This document shows, piece by piece, positions 40,256-49,653 of a DNA stretch of 64,000 nucleotides. The stretch's first letter is position 1, and the number at the start of each line of letters is the position of its first letter. The stretch lies in assembly GCF_003710905.1 (NCBI RefSeq), contig NZ_RHHV01000005.1, positions 62,001 through 126,000 on the forward strand, written 5' to 3'. The notes under the pieces were generated by a model that saw only the letters and a program-made list of their open reading frames with translations, was not told where the DNA came from and did no database searches. The position numbers were made by a program, and so were the translations under genes. Source of the DNA: Brevibacillus parabrevis (GTDB lineage Bacteria > Bacillota > Bacilli > Brevibacillales > Brevibacillaceae).

Positions 40256-42238
40256 TTGAACGTAAGACAGCTAGAATGGATCAAAAGCTTCAAAACCAAG
40301 TTGATTGTGACGTTTCTGTTGATCCTGATTATCCCTTCCCTCGTGGTTGGAGCCTTGTCTTTCCAGGAGGCCAAGCAGGAAATTGAGAAACAGATCATGA
40401 CAAGCGCGAATGAAAATGTTTCTCTCGTAAATTCGATCATCTCCAATACGTTTGAGCCGAAAATGAAAGACGCTGACTACTTGGCGAAAGTGATCAACAA
40501 GAGCATGTATGCAGCAAGTGACAACTCGGAGGCTGTGAAATTCCTCGATATTTACATGGGGATGAACCCGGAAGTAGCGAGTATCAGTTTAGGGACGGAA
40601 GACGGGAGTTACATGCGCTCGCCCAGACAGGAAGTGAAGGCAGACTTTGACCCGCGTACCCGCGACTGGTACAAAATCGCGATGGCGAGCAAAGGCAAAA
40701 CGATTATTACCGCGCCGTACATTTCCGCCGTTACGGGTGAAGTCATCGTAACGATTGCCAAAGCGACGGATGACGGCTCTGGAGTCATCGGCATTACGCT
40801 CGGCATTGAGCAAATCAAAAAAGTGGCCAGCAGCGTGAATATCGGCACGAACGGTTACGTGATGGTGTTGGATGGAACCAAGAAGTACGTTGTGCACCCG
40901 GAAGAGACTGCGGGAGAGGAAGCAAAAGAAGCTTTCTATGACAACTTGTACCAGGCGGAGACGGGCCAGTTCTCGTATTCGTTTCAGGATCAGCCAAAAG
41001 AAATGTACTTTATGACCAATCCGACTACGGGCTGGAAAGTAGCTGGTTCGATGCTCCGCTCGGAAGTGGATGAGGCTGCCCGCCCGATCTATACGCATAC
41101 GCTTTGGACGATTGCGGTTTGCTTGATCGTGGGCGGGATGATCATTTTCGTGATTTTGCGTTCGATTATTGCAAGCATTCGCGAGGTGAAAGAGCATGCG
41201 GTCCGGGTCAGCCAAGGCATTTTGACCGATTCCATCGAAGTGCGCACGAGCGATGAGCTTGGCGAGCTTGGCCGCGCGTTCAACATGATGCAGGAGCATT
41301 TGCGCACGCTCATTTCCGATGTGGAAGCGCGAGCCGAGCAAGTTGCCGCTTCGTCCGAGCAGTTGACGGCAAGTGCCCAGCAGACAAGCATTGCTACGGA
41401 GCAAGTGACGAATGCGGTTCTGGAAGTGGCAGGAGGGGCGGAAAAGCAGACCGCAGTCACGGAGCGCAATGTGCACTCTCTCCAGGAGGTGTCGGAAGGA
41501 ATCGTCCAAATCACGCAAAGTGTCCAGGTTCTCGCGGATATCGCTACGAAAACGACGGAGCAGGCGGATGAAGGCGGAAGCTCGGTGCAGCAAGTCGTAG
41601 GGCAAATGAACTCGATTCATGCTTCCGTGGAGAAATCCGATCAAATGATAAAATCGCTGTACGACCGTTCCAAAGAAATCGGCTCGATCTCGGAAGTCAT
41701 CAGCGGCATCTCCCAGCAGACCAATTTGCTGGCGCTCAATGCTGCGATCGAAGCAGCCCGCGCTGGCGAACACGGAAAAGGCTTCGCCGTCGTCGCGACC
41801 GAAGTGCGCTTGCTGGCAGAGCAATCCCAGGAGTCAGCCAAGCAAATCGTCGAACTGATTGCAGAAATTCAAAAAGAGACGAGAGCCTCGGTCGATAACA
41901 TGGAGAAAGTCAGACAGGATGTGGCTGAAGGCTTGGCTCTCTCTACGGAAACGATCCACAAGTTTGAGGAAATCGTCCAGAGTACCCGCCAAACGAATCC
42001 GCTCATCGACGAAGTATCAGCCATTGCGGGACAAATCGCAAACGCGGTGCATGAAGTGACGACAGCTGCGAACGATCTGGCGCAGATTGCGAGAGGCAAT
42101 GCCGAAACTGCCGAGGAAGTAGCGGCTTCCTCCGAAGAACAGCTCGCCTCCATGGAGGAAATTTCCTCGTCGGCGCAAGCGCTGTCGGTGTTGTCCGAGG
42201 AATTGAAAGTGTTGATTAACAAGTTTACGTATGAGTAA
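40256..42238 (+). CDS. Methyl-accepting chemotaxis protein
   Basis: A 660-residue chemoreceptor. Order: TM1 (about 15-34), extracellular double-Cache sensor (35-280) with the [11 protein letters not shown] motif, TM2 (282-304), HAMP (305-358) and a long cytoplasmic signalling helix pair whose hairpin tip is [19 protein letters not shown] (about 485-503). It signals through CheA/CheW. The only fitting start is TTG 40256; no ATG is in frame, and the ribosome site AAGGAAAG is 13 bases away, so the start is uncertain. A sigma-D-like promoter lies 70 bp upstream. Confidence 0.94.
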   Translation: MNVRQLEWIKSFKTKLIVTFLLILIIPSLVVGALSFQEAKQEIEKQIMTSANENVSLVNSIISNTFEPKMKDADYLAKVINKSMYAASDNSEAVKFLDIYMGMNPEVASISLGTEDGSYMRSPRQEVKADFDPRTRDWYKIAMASKGKTIITAPYISAVTGEVIVTIAKATDDGSGVIGITLGIEQIKKVASSVNIGTNGYVMVLDGTKKYVVHPEETAGEEAKEAFYDNLYQAETGQFSYSFQDQPKEMYFMTNPTTGWKVAGSMLRSEVDEAARPIYTHTLWTIAVCLIVGGMIIFVILRSIIASIREVKEHAVRVSQGILTDSIEVRTSDELGELGRAFNMMQEHLRTLISDVEARAEQVAASSEQLTASAQQTSIATEQVTNAVLEVAGGAEKQTAVTERNVHSLQEVSEGIVQITQSVQVLADIATKTTEQADEGGSSVQQVVGQMNSIHASVEKSDQMIKSLYDRSKEIGSISEVISGISQQTNLLALNAAIEAARAGEHGKGFAVVATEVRLLAEQSQESAKQIVELIAEIQKETRASVDNMEKVRQDVAEGLALSTETIHKFEEIVQSTRQTNPLIDEVSAIAGQIANAVHEVTTAANDLAQIARGNAETAEEVAASSEEQLASMEEISSSAQALSVLSEELKVLINKFTYE

Positions 42239-42282
42239 AGGCAAAATTTCCAGGTAGGGAGATAGAAGCTCAAAATATACGA

Positions 42283-42324
42283 AAAGAAACAGGCCCTTTT
42301 TAAAAGCTGCCTGTTTCTTTTTGT
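42283..42324. terminator. Two-way terminator after the chemoreceptor
   Basis: AAAGAAACAGGC pairs with GCCTGTTTCTTT; T and A runs flank it, and it lies between converging genes. Confidence 0.88.
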
Positions 42325-42352
42325 GTATGGTTCGAAAAATGACAGCTCAAAA

Positions 42353-42787
42353 CTAATAAACAAAATACAACAACAAAAAGATAGAAATGGATACGACCAG
42401 GCCACCTATCGCAGTTGTGTAAGAAGCAGTGCGTTTAGTAGAAAGCTGAGCAAGATAAAAAAATATTGAACCGCAAATCGTAATTACAAATGTAATCATT
42501 TTGAACGGCAATAAAAACGAAAGAACGATGGAATACGCCAATCCAAGTAGTGCGAATAAAACGATATTAAGCAATACGTTGTGTGACTTTTTTCTTGATA
42601 AATTCAAATATAGTGCCAATCCAAAAAGTGCTCCGACAAAATTTAATACAATAATGTAGCCTTGAAGTATATAGTATGTACCGCTATCATCTACTGGTAC
42701 TACTCCTTCTCTACTTACTACATAAAAATAAAGTAGAATACTTGCAACGAATAATGAACAGCCTGCACCTCTAAAGTAGGTTAGCAC
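42353..42787 (-). CDS. Four-segment membrane protein, unknown
   Basis: A 144-residue AT-rich membrane protein with four hydrophobic segments (about residues 5-24, 42-64, 73-95, 122-143). It starts at GTG 42787 behind AAGGAGGTG. No family recognised. Its base composition matches the island to the right rather than the chemoreceptor gene. Confidence 0.7.
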   Translation of the reverse strand: MLTYFRGAGCSLFVASILLYFYVVSREGVVPVDDSGTYYILQGYIIVLNFVGALFGLALYLNLSRKKSHNVLLNIVLFALLGLAYSIVLSFLLPFKMITFVITICGSIFFYLAQLSTKRTASYTTAIGGLVVSISIFLLLYFVY

Positions 42788-43044
42788 TATTGCACCTCCT
42801 TGGTATTATTTTATATAAAAATAGTATTATATTACATTTGTTACAATAATAAATAATCTTGTTTACCTAAATAGAAAAGTCCTCCTTTAACCACAGTGTA
42901 ATTGTCCGAAGAAAAACAGCAACCGACAATAAGCAGACTAAGAAAATCCAGCCGGGACAAGACGCGTGGGAGAAAATCAGCTGAGTAGCCAGCCGTTAGC
43001 CATCAAGCCGTTTCTAAAACAGGCTCAGTACAGTTTAAGAGAGC
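42788..43044. other. Non-coding stretch left of the transposase remnant
   Basis: AT-rich at first, then mixed. No gene seen. It may include the outer end of the decayed insertion sequence. Confidence 0.4.
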
Positions 43045-43434
43045 GTAAAAAGTTTTGTGTAAATGGTTAAACTCCCCATTAAGGAGATGATCATTTATGC
43101 AAGACAACAGAGACATGACGATCAAGTAGTTAGCGAAGGATTAAGACGTACACGCCATGCTTAAAGATTTGTTTCGTGACACCATCCAGCAGTTGTTTGA
43201 AGCATAAATAGATGACCATTTGGGCTATAACAAATATAGTACCGAGGGCAATCATTCAGGAAATAGTCGGAATGGGTATAGTAAAAAGACGCTGAAAACA
43301 AAGTTCGGTAACACAAAAATTCGTGTACCTCGTGGCCGTAACAGCGAATTTAAACCTCACATTGTGAAGAAGCATGAAACCACCGCAAATGGTTGTATAT
43401 CACAACTGGCCATCCATTTTGGAGATCGATTGTA
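43045..43434 (+). mobile_element. IS256-family transposase remnant, N-terminal part
   Basis: From ATG 43097 one frame reads as the start of an IS256-family transposase but is cut by three stops (TAG 43127, TAA 43142, TAA 43205). The last stands where the family has Glu in EAEIDDHLGY. DDHLGYNKYSTEGNHSGN, NGYSKKTLKTKFG and IRVPRGRNSEFKPHIVKKH are recognisable. The sequence stops near residue 110, before the DDE catalytic domain. The stretch at 43045-43075 may be the left end. Confidence 0.85.
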
Positions 43435-43556
43435 AGGCACATAACCCAACGGTTGAGTCGGCTTGACATGGAGCCTAGTATGAGCGAATGTTGCACACAT
43501 TACTAATATATATTATATTTGTCATATTATGTAAATTTCTTGTGGAGGCATAAATT

Positions 43557-44807
43557 ATGAAGTTGAAAAGTGTTGTGCTGAATTTAATGGTCGTAGGTGC
43601 AATATCTATTTTGCCACTATCTAATACGATCATTGCTGAAGGAAAGGAAAAGGAGGACAAAGTGCGTTATGTTACTCCGATTGATGAAGATGAGTTCTGG
43701 GATAGAATGGAGATTCAAAAGCGAATACCTGACTTGATTGAGTATTTAGAAAAAAAGTTTGATGATAACTATGCGGGGCTATACGTTGATCAAGAACATG
43801 GAGGAATAATTCATATTGGTTTCCATTCTATCCCTCAAAAAGATGAGTTGAATAAAGTTAGAGACATATTGGGGGAAGATGTTGAAGTTGAATATGATGA
43901 AGTAAAGTATTCCAAGGAAGACTTGGATAAAGTTGTTGAAGAGCTTTCGGTGAACATTGATAGATTCGAGAAGAATGTTGCAAGCATCTCTTCTAGTTTT
44001 AAAGATCAGTCTGTAATCGTAGGTTATACTGAAGATGAAAGTGAGGCAAAAGATAGTATAGAAAAAGGGTTGAACAAAAAATCGATTCGAAAAATGACTA
44101 TAGATGAGTCACTAATTAAATTTGAACAAACAGAAAAAATTGAGCCTAAAATAGATAGAGCACAAATAAAGGTTAGACCAGTACCGGGAGCAGCTCAAAT
44201 GAATTATTCAGGAAGCGGTTTTTGTACAAATGGCTTTTCAGCAAAAGATTCAAATAGTTCTACTTACTTTTTAGTTTCAGCAGGACACTGTGCTGATAAT
44301 ACAGGGCAACAAGTTTTACAGAGCTACAATAAAGACAATTTAATCGGCACTGTTCATAAAAAGATATTTTACTGGGGTAGTTCAGTAGATGTATCCCTGG
44401 TCAAAGTTAAATCTGATTTAACAACTCACAACATCTTAACTACATCAGGAAACAATTACGATGAAGCAGGATACCAAATCATTGGTGAGCAAATCAACGA
44501 TTGGGAAGGTATGGGAGTATGCACATCATTAGGTCAATCTGATACTCAAATGTGTGGATTTGTACAAGGAACGAATGAAAGTGTATATGCATTAGGCAGC
44601 CATTTAAAAAACCAGAAAAAGGTTTCGCTTAAAGTTGTAAATGGAGACAGCGGATCGCCAGTTGGAGTACCTGATTCTAAAAACACGAAAAAACTATACT
44701 TATATGGAATTGTATCTGCTGCTAGATCTAATGAAAGTGTTACCTATTTAACTTATATTGGCAATATAAAAGCAGAAACAGGCATCAAAGTAATAACTGG
44801 TAAATAG
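43557..44807 (+). CDS. Secreted trypsin-like (S1) serine protease with prodomain
   Basis: A 416-residue exported protease. Residues 1-27 are a signal peptide, about 28-205 a charged prodomain, and about 206-416 the chymotrypsin-fold domain. The triad is visible: His244 in SAGHCADN, Asp278 in SSVDVSLV, and Ser365 in NGDSGSPVG. Two likely disulfides, Cys223-Cys245 and Cys322-Cys333, agree with the streptogrisin/alpha-lytic type. ATG 43557 is behind GGAGG. The gene is AT-rich and lies between two IS256-family remnants. Confidence 0.9.
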   Translation: MKLKSVVLNLMVVGAISILPLSNTIIAEGKEKEDKVRYVTPIDEDEFWDRMEIQKRIPDLIEYLEKKFDDNYAGLYVDQEHGGIIHIGFHSIPQKDELNKVRDILGEDVEVEYDEVKYSKEDLDKVVEELSVNIDRFEKNVASISSSFKDQSVIVGYTEDESEAKDSIEKGLNKKSIRKMTIDESLIKFEQTEKIEPKIDRAQIKVRPVPGAAQMNYSGSGFCTNGFSAKDSNSSTYFLVSAGHCADNTGQQVLQSYNKDNLIGTVHKKIFYWGSSVDVSLVKVKSDLTTHNILTTSGNNYDEAGYQIIGEQINDWEGMGVCTSLGQSDTQMCGFVQGTNESVYALGSHLKNQKKVSLKVVNGDSGSPVGVPDSKNTKKLYLYGIVSAARSNESVTYLTYIGNIKAETGIKVITGK

Positions 44808-44816
44808 TTCCAAAAT

Positions 44817-44862
44817 ACTAACCCGCGCCTAAGAGAGACTCATAAAATGGGCGTGGGTTAGT
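44817..44862 (+). terminator. Hairpin between the protease and the next gene
   Basis: ACTAACCC/GGGTTAGT with an inner CGCC/GGCG. There is no T run, and the ribosome site of the next gene follows at once, so it may be an attenuator or RNA-processing site. Confidence 0.5.
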
Positions 44863-44877
44863 AAGGAGGTATATTCT

Positions 44878-45186
44878 ATGAGGAAAATAATAGAATACTT
44901 AATAATATATTTGATTACTGGGACTTTCGTGTTTCTTGGAAAGGTATTTGTTTATATGCTAGGTGATGAACAGGCGTTTGGAGAATCCGCACTTTATTAC
45001 TTTTGCAATTTTATATATTACGTTGTGGCATTCTATATTATTTACATTGGTGTCAAAAGGTTACGATTAAATAATGCAAGTAAAACAAATAGAGTAATGG
45101 ATGTTTCAATATTTATAATCTGTGTTTTTTTAGTGTATTGGAGTGCAAATGTGTTTATCTCAAATTATGTTGTTTATCTTGTATAG
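44878..45186 (+). CDS. Three-segment membrane protein, unknown
   Basis: A 102-residue AT-rich membrane protein with three hydrophobic segments (about residues 5-28, 38-58, 75-98). ATG 44878 is behind AAGGAGGT, 70 bp after the protease stop, so it may be co-transcribed and serve the protease (immunity, export or anchoring). No family recognised. Confidence 0.7.
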   Translation: MRKIIEYLIIYLITGTFVFLGKVFVYMLGDEQAFGESALYYFCNFIYYVVAFYIIYIGVKRLRLNNASKTNRVMDVSIFIICVFLVYWSANVFISNYVVYLV

Positions 45187-45195
45187 AAAGTAATA

Positions 45196-45408
45196 GGGTC
45201 TGACCAGTATTTTGGTAAACCCTTTTGAAGCATAGAACTAACGCAAGCAATGCCCGATCCGATCAGGGAAGAAAACGGAGAGTTGAAGGAGCATTTGCCC
45301 CAGTTTTGTACACGCCCCGTCCACTTTCGGGTCACGTCCGTGGTCGCCAAATAGAGCATTTTGAACAGGGCTTCATCCGTCGTAAAAATGCTCTTGCCCT
45401 TGGTCACC
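45196..45408 (-). mobile_element. IS256-family transposase remnant, C-terminal part
   Basis: On the minus strand the frame carries KSIFTTDEALFKMLYLAT and RKWTGRVQNWG, the end of an IS256-family transposase. A one-base deletion after NWG breaks it; restoring the frame reads QMLLQLSVFFPDRIGHCLR then a stop at 45238. The sequence GGGTCTGACCAGTATTTTGG near 45196 may be the terminal repeat. It is oriented against, and differs in sequence from, the remnant at 43045-43434. Confidence 0.85.
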
Positions 45409-45413
45409 TTTCC

Positions 45414-45455
45414 AAACAGCCCCCCTGCTCGCCTAAACGCACAGGGGGGCTGTTT
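45414..45455. terminator. Strong two-way terminator
   Basis: AAACAGCCCCCCTG/CAGGGGGGCTGTTT stem with T on both strands. It ends the minus gene at 45465-45725. Confidence 0.9.
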
Positions 45456-45464
45456 TGGTGACAT

Positions 45465-45725
45465 TTACAAATCGCGTGCGACGTGGGGTTTGCTATAATG
45501 ACTGGTGCCCCCACCGCCAACGAGGACTCTGCCGCCTTTGCCGAAAATCAGCAGTTTTCTGGAACCGTCCGCCAACAGGACGATGATTTTGGCCTGGTTA
45601 GCTGTTGCCGTATAAACGACGTATCCGCTTCTGGACACGAATGTGCGCCAGTTTCTGTCAAATTCCGAGCGCAGAACGCGAGTGGAGTACACTTGGTTTT
45701 CTACGCGTGTTGCCGTTTTTTTCAT
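45465..45725 (-). CDS. Small basic protein of unknown function
   Basis: An 86-residue basic, beta-rich protein ending in a glycine-rich stretch. ATG 45725 lies about 11 bases after GGAGG; the GTG at 45737 overlaps that site. No family recognised. It is divergent from the gene at 45907 and has a strong terminator. Confidence 0.6.
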   Translation of the reverse strand: MKKTATRVENQVYSTRVLRSEFDRNWRTFVSRSGYVVYTATANQAKIIVLLADGSRKLLIFGKGGRVLVGGGGTSHYSKPHVARDL

Positions 45726-45906
45726 CTTGATGAACACCTCCTGTCCCTTTTACTTTATTCACAAGCGAACAATTGGTTTGGACAAGTGTTGGTAGACGTC
45801 GCCTATTTTCGTTGCAAACCAGCACCAGGCGTACTATGATAACAACAAGGATGGCAGTCGCAGACGGTACCAAAGCGAACGGGCCGCCACAAAGGAGTGA
45901 GTGAAA

Positions 45907-46131
45907 ATGGCAAAAAGCAGCGCGCGCAAGCATCGGGAAAAATTGGCGCGGGAAGGCAAGCGCAACCCGGAGTTGAACAGGAGCATTTTCGTGTTTGCTG
46001 ACATGAGACAGCGAGCGACGAAGACAAAAGCGGAGAAACTGAATCAGCACAAGCACAAGAGATCGTTGTCCTATCAAAGTGATGACGGTCTTTTTTATTG
46101 CCGTTTTTCTGCCCTCCGCATTTTGTGGTAG
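45907..46131 (+). CDS. Conserved small basic protein of Bacillales
   Basis: A 74-residue, very basic protein. MAKSSARKHREKLAREGKR followed by NPELNRSIFVFADMRQR is a pattern I recall from conserved small proteins of Bacillaceae; function unknown, possibly RNA- or ribosome-associated given its charge. ATG 45907 lies 9 bases after AAAGGAG. The last 15 residues diverge in character from the conserved part. Confidence 0.72.
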   Translation: MAKSSARKHREKLAREGKRNPELNRSIFVFADMRQRATKTKAEKLNQHKHKRSLSYQSDDGLFYCRFSALRILW

Positions 46132-46167
46132 CATGTAGCCAAGAGTCAAAAGCGAAGAGGTGAAGTC

Positions 46168-47733
46168 ATGGAAAACTCTCCTTTTACCGTCGAGCGGCTG
46201 TTGCAATTGCCTGTGTTTCGCGGATCGGAAATCATGGCCGGACACGCAGGAATCGCCAAAGAAATTTATTACATAAGCTCCGTGGAAATGCCTGATTTGA
46301 CAGGCTTTTTGCGGCCGAACGAACTGATTATTACGACAGGCTACGCGTTTCGGCATGAGCCGATGCTGCTCTGTCGCTTGCTGGATGAAATGCATCGGAT
46401 CGGCAGTTCGGCTATCGGCATCAAGACGAGGAGAGTCATTCAGGAAGTGCCTGCCGAGGCGTTGTACAAAAGCAATTTGTACGGTATCCCGCTGTTTGAT
46501 ATCCCGCTGGAAAATTCGTTTATCGACATGACGCATGCGGTGATTGACCAGGTGCTTCAGCGCCAGGCGTTTTTGCTGCGCGAGGTGCGGGAAGTGAACC
46601 AGCAGTTTACCAATCTCGTCCTGAATCGGCGAACGACCGAGCTTGTCGTATTGATCGGGAATATGCTCGCTTGCGAGGCGGCTGTGCTGAAAGAGGACGG
46701 GGAAATCGAGAGTGCTACGTCGCAGTTTGATGTTAGGCAGATTCAACAAAAGCGGCCGATCCAGGTGGGCAGCAGGGTGATGGGCTATCTTGCCATTTCG
46801 CGCGAACTGAAAGAACAGGAACGCTTCGAACAAATGTGCCTGGATCATGCGGTGACCGTGCTGGCGATTGACTTTACGATCCGCCAGTCGCAGCAGCTGC
46901 AACGGGAACGAGAGCAGGAGTCGTTTTTGGTCGAGCTGTTTTCCGGTTCTGCCCACCAGGAAGACTTGCTGCGCTACCGGGCCAAGCAACTGGGAATTTC
47001 GCTCAGGCAATATCATTACGTAATCGTCATGCGTGTGCAAAGCAAGGTCGAGATGGCGCAAAAGGAACGGGATGAACAGCTTGCGCAGGTGTACCATCTG
47101 CTGTTGCAAAAGCTGAACAAGCCAGGGGTGCATGCACGCAAAGGAGTCGTCATCAACGATTCGCTGCTCGTGCTCTGTTCATCGGCTTTTGCCGAAGCGG
47201 ACAAGCAAAAAGCGGACGCGGAAGCACTCATGAGGGAGCTGGCGCTTCTGCAAGAGGAGTTTTCGGCCCAGTGGCAGCTTGCTGTAGGAATCGGGGGAGC
47301 GCGCGAGCATTTGGCAGACGTTCCGGCTAGTTCGCGCGAAGCGTACAAAGCGATTGCTGTCGGAGCCAAGACGCGACCGAAACAGGAAATGGTGCATTAT
47401 CACGAGATTCTCGTCGAAGACTTGCTGCTGGACAACACAGGCCATCCGGTGCTGGCGGCGCTCACCTCCATGCTGATCGAGCCGCTCGTCCGCTACGACG
47501 AAGAGTACGGGACAGAATTGCTGGCGACATTGGGCGCTTTTCTTCAATCGGGAGGAAATACAAAGCGGGTCGCAGAGGAAATGTTCATTCATCGCAACTC
47601 GGTCTTGTATCGGCTGGAGCGAATTGGCGAGATTCTGCAAACCGATTTGAATGATCCCGAGGTGCGGTTTCGTTTGGATGTCGCCATGCGAGTCTGGAAA
47701 ACGCAGGGAGTCGACATTCATTCGTTCGAATAA
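46168..47733 (+). CDS. PucR-family transcriptional regulator
   Basis: A 521-residue regulator. The N-terminal PucR domain (about 1-130) holds the FYISSVEMPDL-like segment (YYISSVEMPDL), a GGDEF-like middle region follows, and the C-terminal helix-turn-helix is TKRVAEEMFIHRNSVLYRLE. PucR proteins control purine and hydantoin-type catabolism in response to metabolites. It is followed by a terminator and then, same strand, the OPT-DUF917-DUF1177-AroM genes, which it probably controls. Confidence 0.92.
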   Translation: MENSPFTVERLLQLPVFRGSEIMAGHAGIAKEIYYISSVEMPDLTGFLRPNELIITTGYAFRHEPMLLCRLLDEMHRIGSSAIGIKTRRVIQEVPAEALYKSNLYGIPLFDIPLENSFIDMTHAVIDQVLQRQAFLLREVREVNQQFTNLVLNRRTTELVVLIGNMLACEAAVLKEDGEIESATSQFDVRQIQQKRPIQVGSRVMGYLAISRELKEQERFEQMCLDHAVTVLAIDFTIRQSQQLQREREQESFLVELFSGSAHQEDLLRYRAKQLGISLRQYHYVIVMRVQSKVEMAQKERDEQLAQVYHLLLQKLNKPGVHARKGVVINDSLLVLCSSAFAEADKQKADAEALMRELALLQEEFSAQWQLAVGIGGAREHLADVPASSREAYKAIAVGAKTRPKQEMVHYHEILVEDLLLDNTGHPVLAALTSMLIEPLVRYDEEYGTELLATLGAFLQSGGNTKRVAEEMFIHRNSVLYRLERIGEILQTDLNDPEVRFRLDVAMRVWKTQGVDIHSFE

Positions 47734-47780
47734 CGACAGGCCGTTTGTGATCGTGCCCAAAAAAGGGTGCGAACTTTTGG

Positions 47781-47813
47781 GACGCTTCCCATAGGGGAAA
47801 GCGTCTTTTTTTT
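47781..47813 (+). terminator. pucR-type gene terminator
   Basis: GACGCTTCCC/GGGGAAAGCGTC stem (with a small bulge) and eight T. Confidence 0.88.
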
Positions 47814-47892
47814 GTTAAAGTGGAAAAACACAGAATAGAAAGAAACGTGGCGCAAAAGGGGGGGAAGCAACAAAGCTTTTGGCCAGCGAACG

Positions 47893-47906
47893 TGGAGGCG
47901 CTTTCA
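47893..47906. promoter_or_regulatory. Candidate CcpA (cre) site before the OPT operon
   Basis: TGGAGGCGCTTTCA matches the cre consensus TGWAANCGNTNWCA except at positions 3 and 5. It lies about 130 bp before the OPT start, which would fit carbon-source control of a breakdown pathway. Confidence 0.4.
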
Positions 47907-48021
47907 TGGCAAAAGGCGAAGCGGATTGGCAATACTAGCCAACAAATAAGTTGGATCGCAAAAAGGCTATTTTCCATTTTTTCTTTTCATCATGATTCAT
48001 TCAACAAAGGAGGCGCTACTT

Positions 48022-49632
48022 ATGCAAAAAGACAAGACACCACGAGAAAAACATCCCTCCGCATTTGAGCCAATGACGCTTATTCTCAATATCGCCTTGT
48101 CCGTATTCGGGGCGATGATCGGGATGCAACTGATTACTTCACTCGGGGTCACACCGAGCACATCGATTATCGGGGCGATTGCCGCGATGCTGATTGCGCG
48201 CATTCCGATGGAGATTTTCTCCAAATACCGCTCGACTCATCGGCAAAATCTGGTGCAAACGTCGATCTCCTCTGCGACGTTCGGGGCTGCCAACAGTTTG
48301 TTGATTCCGATCGGGATTCCGTTTGCGATGAACATGCCGGAGCTGATTATTCCGATGCTGATCGGGGCTGGACTGGCGATGTTTGTGGACACGGCCCTGT
48401 TGTACAAGCTGTTTGATTCGAAAATTTTTCCCGCTTCCGGGACATGGGCACCTGGCGTAGCAACGGCCGAGGCGATTATCGCCGGAGACAAAGGCGGCAA
48501 GCGCGGCGTGCTGCTGGGAGTCGGTACAGGCGCTGGATTGTTAGGCTCGTACCTCGGCATTTCGATGTCGGCGTTCGGGGTGGCGTTCATCGGGAACATC
48601 TGGGCGCTCACGATGTTCGGAATCGGTCTTTTGCTGCGGCAATATTCCGTTCCGTTGTTCAATCAAGACTTGAACGCGCTGTACATTCCGCATGGCTTCA
48701 TGATCGGGGCCGGGATCGTCGCGTTGTTCCAGGTAGCTTTTATCATATTGAAAAAGAAAAAGCCTGCTGCGGCCACCGCAGGAAACGCGAACAATCCCGA
48801 GGACAGCTACACTCAAAATGAAAAGACGACATCCCGCATCTTGGGGCTTGGCTTCGTCGCATATCTCGTCGTAGCGCTGATTGTTGCGCTTGCAGGCGGA
48901 TTGATGACGGACATGTCGTTTGGCATGCTGATCGGCTTTCTGTTGTTCGCCGCTTTTGCCGCCTATGTTCACGAGCTGATTGTGGGGATTGCGGCGATGC
49001 ATTCCGGCTGGTTCCCCGCGTTTGCGATTGCACTGATTACGCTGATTATCGGGATGATGATTGGCTTCCCGCCTGTCGCGCTCGCTCTTCTGGTCGGCTT
49101 TAGCGCAGCGACCGGGCCTGCTTTTGCCGACATGGGCTACGATTTGAAAACCGGCTACATTTTGCGCGGCCAGGGCGCAGACGCGGCTCTGGAGGTAGAC
49201 GGTCGCAAGCAACAGTACATTACCGGATTGATTGCCTTCGGGGTTGCGCTCATTACCGTTGCCTTTTCCTATCAAAGCTTTTTCTCGCAAGGCTTGATTC
49301 CGCCAGTAGACAAAGTTTACGCCAGTACAATCGCAGCAGGCACTTCCCCGGAAGTGGCCAAGCAGTTGTTCCTGTGGGCGATTCCGGGTGCGCTCCTGCA
49401 ATTGATTGGCGGCTCCAACCGTCAGCTCGGCGTCATGTTTGCCACAGGTTTGCTGATTCTCAACCCGAATGCGGGCTGGGCCGTACTGGCGGGAATTTTG
49501 ATCCGCTTTGTCGTCCTGAAAGTGAAGGGCAAACAGGCGGAAAGCACACTGAGCATTCTCGCAGCAGGTTTTATCGCAGGTGACGCGATCTACAGTTTCT
49601 GTAACTCCCTGATCAAATTCGCGAAAAAATAA
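48022..49632 (+). CDS. OPT-family oligopeptide transporter
   Basis: A 536-residue integral membrane protein with 12 or more hydrophobic segments. The OPT signature is present in the two related halves, for example FPASGTWAPGVATAEAI and the GAIAAMLIARIPMEIF opening. OPT proteins carry oligopeptides or metal-chelate compounds using the proton gradient. ATG 48022 follows AAAGGAGG; the longer frame from 47992 is not supported. It heads the operon with DUF917 and DUF1177 genes, so its cargo is probably their substrate. Confidence 0.92.
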   Translation: MQKDKTPREKHPSAFEPMTLILNIALSVFGAMIGMQLITSLGVTPSTSIIGAIAAMLIARIPMEIFSKYRSTHRQNLVQTSISSATFGAANSLLIPIGIPFAMNMPELIIPMLIGAGLAMFVDTALLYKLFDSKIFPASGTWAPGVATAEAIIAGDKGGKRGVLLGVGTGAGLLGSYLGISMSAFGVAFIGNIWALTMFGIGLLLRQYSVPLFNQDLNALYIPHGFMIGAGIVALFQVAFIILKKKKPAAATAGNANNPEDSYTQNEKTTSRILGLGFVAYLVVALIVALAGGLMTDMSFGMLIGFLLFAAFAAYVHELIVGIAAMHSGWFPAFAIALITLIIGMMIGFPPVALALLVGFSAATGPAFADMGYDLKTGYILRGQGADAALEVDGRKQQYITGLIAFGVALITVAFSYQSFFSQGLIPPVDKVYASTIAAGTSPEVAKQLFLWAIPGALLQLIGGSNRQLGVMFATGLLILNPNAGWAVLAGILIRFVVLKVKGKQAESTLSILAAGFIAGDAIYSFCNSLIKFAKK

Positions 49633-49653
49633 AGCAACTGGAGGAGAAACGAA

